From Poindextera sp035604135 (lineage in GTDB: Bacteria > Pseudomonadota > Alphaproteobacteria > Caulobacterales > Caulobacteraceae), in NCBI GenBank assembly GCA_035604135.1, contig DATNJB010000006.1:119436-183435 (forward strand): 64,000 nt of DNA, in the 5' to 3' direction. The notes beneath the pieces are model-generated. The model was not told the origin of the DNA, did not search any database, and saw only the letters and a list, made by a program, of their open reading frames with translations. Shown one piece after another: positions 55,099-63,547 of this stretch. Each line of letters begins with the position of its first letter. The stretch's first letter is position 1. Position numbers and translations under genes: made by a program.

Positions 55099-55125
55099 TT
55101 GTGCACCGCACAATTTTTCTTGACC
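55099..55125 (+). promoter_or_regulatory. Phasin upstream inverted repeat and -35 box (possible PhaR-type operator)
   Basis: TTGTGC (55099-55104) and GCACAA (55108-55113) form a perfect inverted repeat with three bases between, seven bases before TTGACC (55120-55125), a good -35. TGC-N3-GCA cores resemble PhaR operators described before phasin genes in alphaproteobacteria such as Paracoccus. A convincing -10 is not seen (CACAGT at the 17-base distance). Role is inference. Confidence 0.45.
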
Positions 55126-55201
55126 CGGCGGCATGGCCCTGGCACAGTCTCATCTCGCGCGAACCTCCCCCAACCCCTCCGCGCTGGAGACCGAACAGCC
55201 C

Positions 55202-55639
55202 ATGGCCACGAGCGCCCAAACCCTGAAATCGTCCGCAGAGCAGTACACCGCAGCAAGCGGTCAAGCCTTCAAGGACGCCGTCGAGAAGTCGCTGACCGCG
55301 ATGAACGAAATCAACGCCCAGTCGAAATCGACGCTCGAAGCGTTCGTCGCCTCGGCGACAGCGGCCGGCAAGGGTGCAGAGGCCCTCGGCGCCCAGGCCG
55401 TCGAGTACTCGAAGAAGTCGCTCGATGATCACATCGCCGCTGCCCGCTCGCTGAGCGCCGCCAAGAGCATCCAGGAGGCTGTCGAGTTGCAGACCGCATG
55501 GGCGAAGTCGACACTGGAAAGCTACCTCGCTCAGGTGAATCGCGCTTCGGACACCGTCGCCGCCTCCATGAAGGAGACGCTGACCCCGCTCAACACCCGC
55601 ATGACCGCCGCCATCGAGGCGTTCCAAGCCGCCCGCTGA
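55202..55639 (+). CDS. Phasin family protein (polyhydroxyalkanoate granule-associated)
   Basis: 145 residues, Ala-rich and almost wholly helical, without membrane segments. Core KDAVEKSLTAMNEINAQSKST, AGKGAEALGAQAVEYSKKSLDDHIAAA and AKSIQEAVELQTAWAKSTLE match alphaproteobacterial Phasin_2 proteins, which coat PHA storage granules. ATG at 55202 matches MATSAQTLK-type starts with GGAGA 11 bases upstream; an in-frame ATG at 55133 would add 23 residues of poor quality. Monocistronic: an intrinsic terminator follows. PHA synthase genes are not in the window. Confidence 0.88.
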   Translation: MATSAQTLKSSAEQYTAASGQAFKDAVEKSLTAMNEINAQSKSTLEAFVASATAAGKGAEALGAQAVEYSKKSLDDHIAAARSLSAAKSIQEAVELQTAWAKSTLESYLAQVNRASDTVAASMKETLTPLNTRMTAAIEAFQAAR

Positions 55640-55665
55640 TTCGACCTGGCTTGGCGATGAAAAAG

Positions 55666-55703
55666 CGAGCCCGGGCGGGATCACCGCCCGGGCTCGTTCA
55701 TTT
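55666..55703 (+). terminator. Strong intrinsic terminator after the phasin gene
   Basis: A 13-base perfect GC-rich stem (55666-55678 with 55684-55696) around loop GATCA, followed by TTCATTT and preceded by GATGAAAAAG, so it may act in both directions. It lies 26 bases past the phasin stop and is the clearest terminator in the window. Confidence 0.85.
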
Positions 55704-55859
55704 GTGGCTCAGGTGCGCGCGCGTATGGTGCCCAAATGGTCCATCGAGCCCACCGATCAGGAGATTAATCGAAGCGCGACCGCATGGACCCTTCCAAATG
55801 GCGCGCATTTCCATATCTAATCGGCCCGGGATAGGCGAACCGCGCTTTGAGGAGAGCGC

Positions 55860-56192
55860 ATGATGGCGGGACGGCAGCAAGGTGATCAGAAGACCGACGT
55901 CGGCGTCGCGGTCGTCACGCAGACCAAGCCGAAGACGCAGAAGCCATCATTGTACCGTGTTTTGCTGTTGAACGACGACTACACGCCGATGGAGTTTGTC
56001 ACTTACGTGCTTGAACGATTCTTCAACAAGTCACGCGAGGATGCGATCAGAATCATGCTCCATGTGCACCAGCACGGGGTGGGCGTATGCGGCGTCTTTA
56101 CGTTCGACGTGGCCGAGACCAAGGTCGCGCAGGTGATCGACACCGCGCGGCGCAACCAGCATCCCCTTCAGTGCACCATGGAAAAGGATTGA
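55860..56192 (+). CDS. clpS: ATP-dependent Clp protease adaptor ClpS
   Basis: 110 residues. Delivers N-degron substrates to ClpAP. After a flexible N-terminal tail the core reads YRVLLLNDDYTPMEFVTYVLERFFNKSREDA and MLHVHQHGVGVCGVFTFDVAETKV, including the Asn-Asp-Asp, Met and His residues that hold the N-terminal amino group. Two adjacent ATGs (55860 and 55863) follow GAGGAG; either may be used. Followed nine bases later by clpA. Confidence 0.97.
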   Translation: MMAGRQQGDQKTDVGVAVVTQTKPKTQKPSLYRVLLLNDDYTPMEFVTYVLERFFNKSREDAIRIMLHVHQHGVGVCGVFTFDVAETKVAQVIDTARRNQHPLQCTMEKD

Positions 56193-56201
56193 GAGACATC
56201 C

Positions 56202-58505
56202 GTGCCCTCGTTTTCGCGCAATCTTGAGGAAACCCTCCATCGGGCGGTCGCTTACGCCAACCAGCGCAAGCATGAGTACGCCACGCCCGAGCACCTGCTG
56301 CTCGCCCTGATCGATGATCAGGACGCCGCGGCGGTGATGAATGCGTGCGACGTCGACATGGGGGCGCTGAAGAAGAGCCTCACCAACTACCTCGACACCG
56401 AGCTGACCTCGATCGTCGTTGACGACGGCGAGGACGCCAAGCCGACCGGCGGCTTCCAGCGGGTGATCCAGCGCGCCGTCATCCACGTGCAGTCGTCCGG
56501 ACAGGAGGACGTCACCGGCGCCAACGTGCTGGTCGCGATCTTCTCCGAGCGCGAGAGCCACGCCGCCTATTTCCTGCAGGAGCAGGAGATGAGCCGCTAC
56601 GACGCGGTCAATTTCATCTCCCACGGCATCGCCAAGAAGGCCGGCGCGTCGGAGCCCCGGCAGGTCAAGGGCGCCGATGAGGACAAGCCCGCGGTCAAGA
56701 CCGGCGGCGAGGCGCTGGAGGCCTACTGCGTCAACCTCAACGAGAAGGCGCGCGCCGGAAAGGTGGATCCGCTGATTGGCCGCGTGAACGAGGTCGAGCG
56801 CTGCATACAGATCCTCTGCCGGCGGACGAAAAACAATCCGCTGCTGGTCGGCGACCCCGGCGTCGGCAAGACGGCGATCGCCGAGGGGCTGGCGCGCAAG
56901 ATCGTCAACCATGACGTGCCCGACGTGCTCTCCGGCGCGACCATCTTCGCGCTCGACATGGGCGCGCTCTTGGCCGGCACCCGCTACCGCGGCGACTTCG
57001 AGGAGCGGGTCAAGCAGGTGATCAAGGAGTTGGAGAATCACCCCAACGCCATCCTGTTCATCGACGAGATCCACACCGTCATCGGCGCCGGCGCGACCAG
57101 CGGAGGGGCGATGGACGCCTCCAACCTGCTCAAGCCCGCGCTCGCCTCCGGCACGCTGCGGTGCATGGGGTCGACCACCTACAAGGAATTCCGCCAGCAC
57201 TTCGAGAAAGACCGGGCGCTCGTCCGCCGCTTCCAGAAGATCGACGTGAACGAGCCCACGATCGAAGACACGCTGAAGATCCTGAAAGGGCTGAAGACCT
57301 ACTACGAGGACTTCCACAAGCTGCGCTACACGGCCGAGGCCCTGAAGGCGGCGGTCGACCTGTCGGCGCGCTACATCACCGACCGCAAGCTGCCGGACAA
57401 GGCGATCGACATCATCGACGAGGCGGGCGCCTCGCAGATGCTGCTGCCCGAGTCGCGGCGGAAGAAGACCATCGGCCTCAAAGAAGTCGAGGCCGTCGTC
57501 GCCAAGATCGCCCGCATCCCGCCGAAGTCGGTGTCGAAGTCCGACACCGAGGCGCTGAAGCAGCTCGAAAGCGACCTGAGGCGCGCGGTGTTCGGGCAGG
57601 AAGAGGCGATCCACCAGCTGGCCGCCGCCATGAAGATGGCGCGCGCCGGGCTGCGCGATCCGCAAAAGCCGATCGGCTGCTACCTGTTCTCAGGCCCCAC
57701 CGGCACCGGCAAGACCGAGACCGCCCGCCAACTCGCTGAGACGCTGGGTATCGAGCTGCTCCGCTTCGACATGAGCGAGTACATGGAGCGGCACACGGTC
57801 AGTCGTCTGATCGGCGCGCCCCCGGGCTATGTGGGCCACGACCAGGGCGGCCTCCTCACCGACGCCGTCGACCAGCACCCGCACGCCGTCGTCCTCCTCG
57901 ACGAGATCGAGAAGGCGCACCAGGATGTCTACAACATCCTCTTGCAGGTGATGGACCACGGCGCGCTGACCGACGCGGTCGGCAAGAAGGTCGACTTCAG
58001 GAACGTCATCCTGATCATGACCACCAACGCCGGCGCCTCGGAAGGCCAGCGCAACTCGATCGGGTTCGGCCGCGGCCGCAAGGAGGGCGAGGACGAGGAG
58101 GCGATCAAGCGCATCTTCTCGCCAGAGTTCCGCAACCGTCTGGACGCGACCGTCGGCTTCAAGGCGCTGACGCCCGACATCATCCGCCAGGTCGTGCACA
58201 AGTTCGTCATGCAGCTCGAGGGGCAGCTCGCCGACCGGCACGTGACGGTGTCGCTCGACGACGACGCGGCCGACTGGCTGGCGAAGAACGGCTTTGACGA
58301 ACTCTATGGCGCCCGGCCGCTGGCCCGGGTGATCCAGGAGAACATCAAGAAGCCGCTCGCCGACGAGATCCTGTTCGGCAAGCTTGCCCGCGGCGGCCAC
58401 GTCAAGGTGAAGCTCAAGGACGGCAAGCTGGCGTTCGAGTTCGACACCACCGGCGGCGCCGACGAGGCGGCCTCCGGCGAAAAGGAACCAGAGCTGGCCG
58501 GCTAG
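56202..58505 (+). CDS. clpA: ATP-dependent Clp protease ATP-binding subunit ClpA
   Basis: 767 residues. AAA+ unfoldase that feeds ClpP and uses ClpS. N-terminal double-repeat domain (PSFSRNLEETLHRAVAYANQ), D1 ATPase with GDPGVGKTAIAEGLA near residue 217 and FIDEIHTVIGAGA, D2 ATPase with GPTGTGKTETARQLA near residue 498, VVLLDEIEKAHQDVYNILLQVMD, and a ClpP-contacting C-terminal part. No ClpB-type middle coiled coil. GTG start, co-transcribed with clpS. ClpP is not in the window. Confidence 0.97.
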   Translation: MPSFSRNLEETLHRAVAYANQRKHEYATPEHLLLALIDDQDAAAVMNACDVDMGALKKSLTNYLDTELTSIVVDDGEDAKPTGGFQRVIQRAVIHVQSSGQEDVTGANVLVAIFSERESHAAYFLQEQEMSRYDAVNFISHGIAKKAGASEPRQVKGADEDKPAVKTGGEALEAYCVNLNEKARAGKVDPLIGRVNEVERCIQILCRRTKNNPLLVGDPGVGKTAIAEGLARKIVNHDVPDVLSGATIFALDMGALLAGTRYRGDFEERVKQVIKELENHPNAILFIDEIHTVIGAGATSGGAMDASNLLKPALASGTLRCMGSTTYKEFRQHFEKDRALVRRFQKIDVNEPTIEDTLKILKGLKTYYEDFHKLRYTAEALKAAVDLSARYITDRKLPDKAIDIIDEAGASQMLLPESRRKKTIGLKEVEAVVAKIARIPPKSVSKSDTEALKQLESDLRRAVFGQEEAIHQLAAAMKMARAGLRDPQKPIGCYLFSGPTGTGKTETARQLAETLGIELLRFDMSEYMERHTVSRLIGAPPGYVGHDQGGLLTDAVDQHPHAVVLLDEIEKAHQDVYNILLQVMDHGALTDAVGKKVDFRNVILIMTTNAGASEGQRNSIGFGRGRKEGEDEEAIKRIFSPEFRNRLDATVGFKALTPDIIRQVVHKFVMQLEGQLADRHVTVSLDDDAADWLAKNGFDELYGARPLARVIQENIKKPLADEILFGKLARGGHVKVKLKDGKLAFEFDTTGGADEAASGEKEPELAG

Positions 58506-58589
58506 CGGCCCCGCACGCGCTTTCCGACGCTTGCCGCGGCCAACGCTGCTGCTAACAAGCGCGCCCGCTTGGCCGGAGGCTTGCAGCCG

Positions 58590-59390
58590 ATGCCCGACTA
58601 CTTCGCGCTCAACCGCGCCCATTGGGACGAGGTGACCGGCATCCATGTGGCCTCGCCGTTCTATCGCACGGAGGCCTTTCGCCGCGGCGCGATGGTGCTC
58701 GACCCGATCGCCGTTGAGGGCGTTGGCGAGGTCGAAGGCAAGCGGTTGCTCCACCTGCAGTGCCACTTTGGGCTCGACACGCTGTCGCTCGCCCGGCTGG
58801 GCGCCCAAGTCACCGGTCTCGACTTTTCGGCGCCGGCCCTTAAGGAGGCGCGTGCTCTCTCGGCCGAGACCGGCGTTCGTGCCCGGTTCATTGAGGCCAA
58901 CGTGCTCGCGCCGCCCGCCGACCTGGTCGGCTTCGATGTGGTGTTCGCAAGCTGGGGCGCGATCTGCTGGATCCCCGACATGCCAGCCTGGATGCGCACC
59001 GCGGCGAACGCGTTGAGGCCCGGCGGTCGACTGGTGCTGATCGACGGCCACCCGGCCATGCTGATGATGGCAGGCGAGGGGCGGGCGCCGTTTTCGGTGC
59101 GTTATCCGTACCAGACAGACGAGCCCATCATGATGGAGGAGGCTGGTGATTACGCCGACGCAACCGCCAAGGTCGCAGCCAACCGAACGGCGGAGTGGAT
59201 GCATGGCATCGGCCGCATCCTGAACGCGGCGGTCGACGCGGGCCTCGTCATTCGCCGGTTCGACGAGCTCGACCGCGTGCCGTGGCATGCGCTCGCGCAG
59301 CTCGAAGAAGCCGGCGACGGCTACTGGCGGCTGCCGACCAGCGCGCCCGCCTTCCCGCTGGCCTTCCGCCTGCTGGCCGAGCGAGCCTAG
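58590..59390 (+). CDS. Class I SAM-dependent methyltransferase
   Basis: 266 residues. LLHLQCHFGLDTLSLARLGAQVTGLDFSAPAL is a SAM-binding motif I of the methyltransferase type, with FIEANVLAPP and DVVFASWGAICWIPDMPAWMRTAANALRPGGRLVLIDGHP. The N-terminus DYFALNRAHWDEVTGIHVASPFY is characteristic of a widespread uncharacterised subgroup. ATG at 58590, ten bases after GGAGG (58575-58579), is preferred over TTG 58569. Substrate unknown; it follows clpA by about 85 bases and stands alone. Confidence 0.82.
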   Translation: MPDYFALNRAHWDEVTGIHVASPFYRTEAFRRGAMVLDPIAVEGVGEVEGKRLLHLQCHFGLDTLSLARLGAQVTGLDFSAPALKEARALSAETGVRARFIEANVLAPPADLVGFDVVFASWGAICWIPDMPAWMRTAANALRPGGRLVLIDGHPAMLMMAGEGRAPFSVRYPYQTDEPIMMEEAGDYADATAKVAANRTAEWMHGIGRILNAAVDAGLVIRRFDELDRVPWHALAQLEEAGDGYWRLPTSAPAFPLAFRLLAERA

Positions 59391-59399
59391 CAGGGCTCG

Positions 59400-60008
59400 C
59401 TAACAACGGGCGTCGCTCGACCGGCCGCCGCAGACGTAGACGTCATCGCTCAGATAGCGATTGGCGACGGCCTCGGCCTGCGCCATCGCCGTGGCTTCGC
59501 GCGCCTGATCCTTTGGGAACGAGAACACCCCGGGGACGGCGGTCGCCGGCGTGCGGAGGTCACGATTGATTGCGTAGAGGGCGGCGTCTCCCTTGATCAC
59601 CTTGAACGCCAGGATGACCCCGAATCCCTGGCCGCTCTGGCGGTTGCAATAGATCTGGGCATAGGCGACGGCGAGGCCGCCTTCCGTGCGGGCGACCGGC
59701 CCGTTGACCCTGACCTGCTCGCAGGCGCCCGCGGTCCGGGTGATGAGCGAGCGCAGGAAGGCGGAGGGGTCCTGATTCCTGGCGCTCGGGAACGACTGTG
59801 CGGTTACAATGTCGGGGTAGTCGGGACCTGAATCGCCGGGCGGGGCGAACTCCCAGATCCAGGCGCCGTCACCTTCCGCTTGATTGGTGATCTCACGCCA
59901 AGCCGGCGTGGCTGGGTACGGCTTGAGGACGAGGTGTTCAGGCCCGCCGCTCACGGCCGGAGCAGCCATCACCAGAGCGGCCGCCGCTCCGAGCAGGATC
60001 GATCGCAT
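59400..60008 (-). CDS. Secreted protein of unknown function
   Basis: 202 residues with signal peptide MRSILLGAAAALVMAAPAVSG, so periplasmic or exported. The mature part has DSGPDYPDIVTAQSFPSARNQDPSAFLRSL, ACEQVRVNGPVARTEGGLAVAYAQIYCNRQ and GVILAFKVIKGDAALYAINRDLRTP, and ends with a Cys-containing YVCGGRSSDARC; four cysteines could form two disulfides. No family recognised. Starts 11 bases after the 162-residue gene upstream and is probably the last gene of the HIT operon. Confidence 0.75.
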   Translation of the reverse strand: MRSILLGAAAALVMAAPAVSGGPEHLVLKPYPATPAWREITNQAEGDGAWIWEFAPPGDSGPDYPDIVTAQSFPSARNQDPSAFLRSLITRTAGACEQVRVNGPVARTEGGLAVAYAQIYCNRQSGQGFGVILAFKVIKGDAALYAINRDLRTPATAVPGVFSFPKDQAREATAMAQAEAVANRYLSDDVYVCGGRSSDARC

Positions 60009-60019
60009 TGTTTCGCCCC

Positions 60020-60508
60020 TTATCGCGTCAGCGCAAAGCTCAGCTCCATCGTCTCGCCGAACGGCGTCGCGCGCCAGCGGCCCTCGAGCTGGCGCATGCG
60101 CTCGGCCACCGCCTGGACGAAGGCCTCGGTCAGCCACGACGGCATGCGCCACTCGAATAGGCCGATGTGGTCCCTGAACTGTTCGATGATCGCGGGCGGG
60201 TCCGGCGCATCGGCCTTCAACGCGCCGGTCAGCACGCCCACCAGCGCTTCGGTGATCGCCACCTCGCCGCCGAGCGCGGCGCCGCCGCCCACCACCAGCT
60301 CGGCATAGCCGCCGACCTTGGCGAGGAGGCCGTAGAAGGATCCCCGCAGGCCGGCCTGTGTCTCGACCGCGTAGTGCAGCAGGTCGTGATAAAGTGTGGT
60401 GTGCGTCTCGAGCTCGATCGCCTCGCCGTCGCCGTCGGGCAGCCGGTACTCAAAGCGGTGCCGATCGGGCGCGACGCGCGTGAAGCGGAGCATCATGACC
60501 TGATCCAT
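60020..60508 (-). CDS. Conserved protein of unknown function
   Basis: 162 residues, soluble, no signal peptide. Contains FEYRLPDGDGEAIELETHTTLYHDLLHYAVETQ, where the HDLLHYAVE segment could hold a metal, but no established enzyme motif is complete. The remainder is helical with IIEQFRDHIGLFEWRMPSWLTEAFV. Tightly placed between the HIT gene (27 bases) and the secreted protein (11 bases), so likely co-expressed. The second Met (MMLRF) could also be the start. Confidence 0.7.
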   Translation of the reverse strand: MDQVMMLRFTRVAPDRHRFEYRLPDGDGEAIELETHTTLYHDLLHYAVETQAGLRGSFYGLLAKVGGYAELVVGGGAALGGEVAITEALVGVLTGALKADAPDPPAIIEQFRDHIGLFEWRMPSWLTEAFVQAVAERMRQLEGRWRATPFGETMELSFALTR

Positions 60509-60535
60509 GCGGAGTCGCGCCCCCTGGCGCGGGCG

Positions 60536-60973
60536 TCAGGAGATCATGGCGGCGATTTCGCGCGCCAATGTCGCAAGCTCGGCCGCATCGGCCATCGGGC
60601 CGCCGGCATGGGGCCTGAGCGGCACGCCGCTCCAGCGCGGAATGATGTGGAAGTGGAGGTGAAATACGGACTGCCCCGAGGCCTGCCCGTTGAACTGGGC
60701 GATCATGACGCCGTCCGGCTTGAGCGCCGCCCGCACGGCCCTCGCCACGCGTTGGACGCCCAGGACCAGATGCTCGAGCGGCTCGGGCTCAACCTCGAGC
60801 AGGTTCCGCGCCTTGCTCTCCTTGGAGATCACCAGCGTGTGCCCGCGGCCCTGCGGAAAGACGTCCATGAAGGCGAAGACTTCGTCGTCCTCGAACACCT
60901 TGGCCGCCGGCGCCTCGCCGCGCAGGATCTTGGCGAAGATGTTGCCGTCGTCGTAGGCGCCGTCGATGCTCAT
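60536..60973 (-). CDS. HIT family protein (histidine triad nucleotide hydrolase)
   Basis: 145 residues. NIFAKILRGEAPAAKVFEDDEVFAFMDVFPQGRGHTLVI at the N-terminus and the histidine triad VFHLHFHIIPRW at the C-terminus define a HINT-type hydrolase acting on nucleoside phosphoramidates or dinucleotides. The ATG at 60973 fits the family; an in-frame ATG 25 codons upstream would run into the divergent gene. First gene of a three-gene minus-strand set. Confidence 0.92.
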   Translation of the reverse strand: MSIDGAYDDGNIFAKILRGEAPAAKVFEDDEVFAFMDVFPQGRGHTLVISKESKARNLLEVEPEPLEHLVLGVQRVARAVRAALKPDGVMIAQFNGQASGQSVFHLHFHIIPRWSGVPLRPHAGGPMADAAELATLAREIAAMIS

Positions 60974-61035
60974 GATCTTTGGCCCACTTCTGAAAACCGC
61001 TATCGTCGTAGCAAGAACGCCAGGCAGCCGAAACC

Positions 61036-61611
61036 ATGCCCGCGCCAAACCTCAGCCCGCGCCAGCAGAAGTATTTCGACTCGATGCGTGCCAGCCTCGA
61101 GCGCGACACCGGCCGCCCGCTCGCCGAATGGGTCGCGATCGCCAAGACCTGCCCCGAGAGCGGCCATCGCGCGCGGCTGAAATGGCTGAAGGACAACTAC
61201 GGTCTGCTGCAGAACCACGGGAGCCATGTGCTCAGCGAAGCGTTCGGCGGGGCGATGTCGTGGATGGAGCCTGAAAAGCTCCTGGCCGCGCTCTGGGACG
61301 ATCCCGCGTCGCGCGCCATCTTTTCGGCGATCGACGTCGCGTCGCGCAAGCCCAATGCCGTAATCCAGACCGCGCGCAAGGGCTACACCGCCTGGTCGCG
61401 GGAGGTGCAGTTCGCCGCCGCGCGGCCGCTACGCGGGGGCAAGGTCATGCTGGGTCTGGCGGTCACGCCCGACGCCAGCCCGCGGCTGGAGGCGCCGCGG
61501 AACGAATCCTGGTCCGAGCGGCTCAAGGCGCGCACGACGCTCACCTCAGTCGCCGAGGTCGACAGCGAGATCGAGGCGTTGCTGAGGGCGGCCTGGGACG
61601 GCGCCGGTTAG
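61036..61611 (+). CDS. DUF4287 and DUF5655 domain protein
   Basis: 191 residues. The N-terminal domain (about 8-75: QKYFDSMRASLERDTGRPLAEWVAIAKTC, HRARLKWLKDNYGL) is DUF4287; the C-terminal part (about 85-190: KPNAVIQTARKGYTAWSREVQFAAARPL, LKARTTLTSVAEVDSEIEALLRAAW) is DUF5655. Function unknown, often described as possible nucleic-acid-associated proteins. Divergent from the HIT gene (62 bases) and overlapping the GNAT gene tail-to-tail by four bases. Confidence 0.8.
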   Translation: MPAPNLSPRQQKYFDSMRASLERDTGRPLAEWVAIAKTCPESGHRARLKWLKDNYGLLQNHGSHVLSEAFGGAMSWMEPEKLLAALWDDPASRAIFSAIDVASRKPNAVIQTARKGYTAWSREVQFAAARPLRGGKVMLGLAVTPDASPRLEAPRNESWSERLKARTTLTSVAEVDSEIEALLRAAWDGAG

Positions 61612-62771
61612 GACGCCTTGAACGGCGAATACGCCTCTTCCAGCCACTCCATCTCGCCCTCGACCGCCTGGCGCTCCTGCTCGAGATAGCGGGCCACGGG
61701 GTGGCGGAGCGCTGGATCGGCGATCCAGTGGGCGGAATAGACCGGCGTCGGGAGATAGCCGCGCGTGACCTTGTGCTGGCCCTGCGCGCCGGCTTCGACG
61801 CGCGTCAGGCCCAAGCCGATCGCGCGTTCGATCGCCTGGTAGTAGCAGAGCTCGAAGTGCAGGAACGGCACGTCCTCGATGCAGCCCCAGTTTCGTCCAT
61901 AGAGGCAGTCGGCCCCGATGAGGTTGAGTGCGCCGGCGATCCAGCGGCTTCCGCGCCGGGCCATGATCAGCATGACCCGGTCGGCCATGCGCTCGCCGAG
62001 CAGCGAGAAGAAACGGCGTGTGAGATACGGCCGGCCCCACTTGCGCGAGCCCGTGTCCATGTAGAAGGCGAAGAAGGCGTCCCAATGGCCTTCGGTGAGG
62101 TCAGAGCCGGTCAGGCCGACGATCTCGAGTCCGGCTTGGGCGTCGCGTCGCTCGCGGCGGATGGTCTTGCGCCGCCCGGAAGACAGAGCGCCTAGGAAGT
62201 CATCGAACGTCGCGTAGCCGGCGTTCCGCCAGTGGTATTGCTGATTCTGCCGCTGCAGCAAGCCCTGCTCGCCGAGGAAGCGCCAGTCGGCTTCGCTGGG
62301 GAAGGTGACGTGCAGGGAGGAGGCGCCGAAGCGGTCGCAGACGGTGAGCGCGCCACCGAGCAGGACCTCCTTGGCCGCGTTGGCGTCGGCGTCTTCGCGC
62401 ACGATCAGGCGCGGGCCGGTCACCGGCGAGAACGGCGAGGCGCACTGGAGCTTCGGATAGTAGGCGCCGCCAGCGCGCATGTAGGCGTCGGCCCAGGCCC
62501 CGTCGAAGATGTATTCGCCCTGGCTGTGGGACTTCAGATAGAGCGGCATGACCCCGGCGACGCCGCCGCAGTCGTCCTCGACCGAGATGTGCCTTGGCCC
62601 CCAGCCCGTGCGCTCGACTGCGCAATTCGACTCTTCGAGAATGTCCAGAAAATCGTACGATATAAATGGATTGCGCTGATACTCTGAGTTTGCCTCGCAC
62701 GCCTCCCAGCCCTCGCGGCCGATCTCCTTCACGCGGCTATGAACCTTGACCGCGCGCTTGACGCCTATCAC
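61608..62771 (-). CDS. GNAT / peptidoglycan-type acyltransferase (DUF482, COG3146-like)
   Basis: 387 residues. NPFISYDFLDILEESNCA, GWGPRHISVED, PLYLKSHSQGEYIFDGAWADAY, SGRRKTIRRERRDA, GHWDAFFAFYMDTGSRKWGRPYLTRRFF and EAGAQGQHKVTRGYLPTPVYSAHWI match the widespread GNAT-superfamily proteins annotated as putative acyltransferases; substrate not established. The GTG at 62771 forms a GTGA overlap with the GDPD stop, giving a standard N-terminus. Probably co-translated with ridA and GDPD. Confidence 0.85.
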   Translation of the reverse strand: MIGVKRAVKVHSRVKEIGREGWEACEANSEYQRNPFISYDFLDILEESNCAVERTGWGPRHISVEDDCGGVAGVMPLYLKSHSQGEYIFDGAWADAYMRAGGAYYPKLQCASPFSPVTGPRLIVREDADANAAKEVLLGGALTVCDRFGASSLHVTFPSEADWRFLGEQGLLQRQNQQYHWRNAGYATFDDFLGALSSGRRKTIRRERRDAQAGLEIVGLTGSDLTEGHWDAFFAFYMDTGSRKWGRPYLTRRFFSLLGERMADRVMLIMARRGSRWIAGALNLIGADCLYGRNWGCIEDVPFLHFELCYYQAIERAIGLGLTRVEAGAQGQHKVTRGYLPTPVYSAHWIADPALRHPVARYLEQERQAVEGEMEWLEEAYSPFKAS

Positions 62772-63547
62772 GCGGCGAAGCCCTCGAAGATCAGGTTGTC
62801 GCAATGGTCGCGGACCCGCTCCCATTCGGCTGGCGAACGCACCGTCCAGGCCACGACCGGCATCCCGTCGGCGCGAAACTCGTCTGCGCGCGCGCTGGGC
62901 AGCATGTCCATGCCGAGCGCGAGGAAGTGCGGTTTAGCCAGAGCGACGTGCTCGAGCCGCGCGTAGGAGCGGCGCTGCTCGTGCGCCATTTTGCGCGAGC
63001 CGTCGTCGCTGTAGCTGAAGCTGTCCAGGCCGCGCAGCACGTCCGGGTGATGCTGGGCGAACCAGGCATGGGAGTAGGGGTTGAAGCCGATCACGGCGAT
63101 CGGGCCGTTGTGGTCGATCAGGATCTCGTGCACCCGCCGCTCAAGCGGCCCGACGTCGCCCGCCGGGGTCTTCAGCTCGATGAGCACCATCGCGCGATGG
63201 CCGACCTCGGTGAGGGTCTCGGCCAGCGTCGGAATCGGCTCGTCGGTCCCAGCCAGGCGGAGCTTTCCAAGGTCGACGGCGGAATGGTCCGAAAGCATGC
63301 CCTCGGCGCCGGTCATGCGGGCGAGCCGGGTGTCGTGGAAGACGAACGCCTCGCCGTCAGAGGAGAGCTGCACGTCGAGTTCGATTCCATAGCCATGCGC
63401 GCAGGCGCCCTGGAAGGCGGCCAGCGAGTTCTCAGGCGGTCCGTCGGGCCGCCAGAGGCCCCGGTGCGCGATCGGAGGATCGAACACGCGGTCCCAGGCT
63501 TCGCCGAAGCGCGAGCGGGGCGAGACGGCGTCGTCGGCCAGGGTCAT
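62768..63547 (-). CDS. Glycerophosphodiester phosphodiesterase family protein
   Basis: 259 residues, no signal peptide, hence cytoplasmic (UgpQ-like). GDPD TIM-barrel motifs: PPIAHRGLWRPDGPPENSLAAF (His-Arg and Glu-Asn), IELDVQLSSDGEAFVFHDTRLARMTG (metal Glu/Asp and catalytic His), VLIELKTPAG, and the C-terminal AWTVRSPAEW. Splits glycerophosphodiesters to glycerol-3-phosphate and alcohol. ATG at 63547 overlaps the ridA stop (ATGA); the stop overlaps the acyltransferase start. Confidence 0.92.
   Translation of the reverse strand: MTLADDAVSPRSRFGEAWDRVFDPPIAHRGLWRPDGPPENSLAAFQGACAHGYGIELDVQLSSDGEAFVFHDTRLARMTGAEGMLSDHSAVDLGKLRLAGTDEPIPTLAETLTEVGHRAMVLIELKTPAGDVGPLERRVHEILIDHNGPIAVIGFNPYSHAWFAQHHPDVLRGLDSFSYSDDGSRKMAHEQRRSYARLEHVALAKPHFLALGMDMLPSARADEFRADGMPVVAWTVRSPAEWERVRDHCDNLIFEGFAA

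Noticed and set aside
56031..59288. Long open frames (544 and 532 codons) antisense to clpA and the methyltransferase
   Set aside because: Val/Leu/Asp-rich mirror translations of conserved AAA+ sequence without domains of their own.
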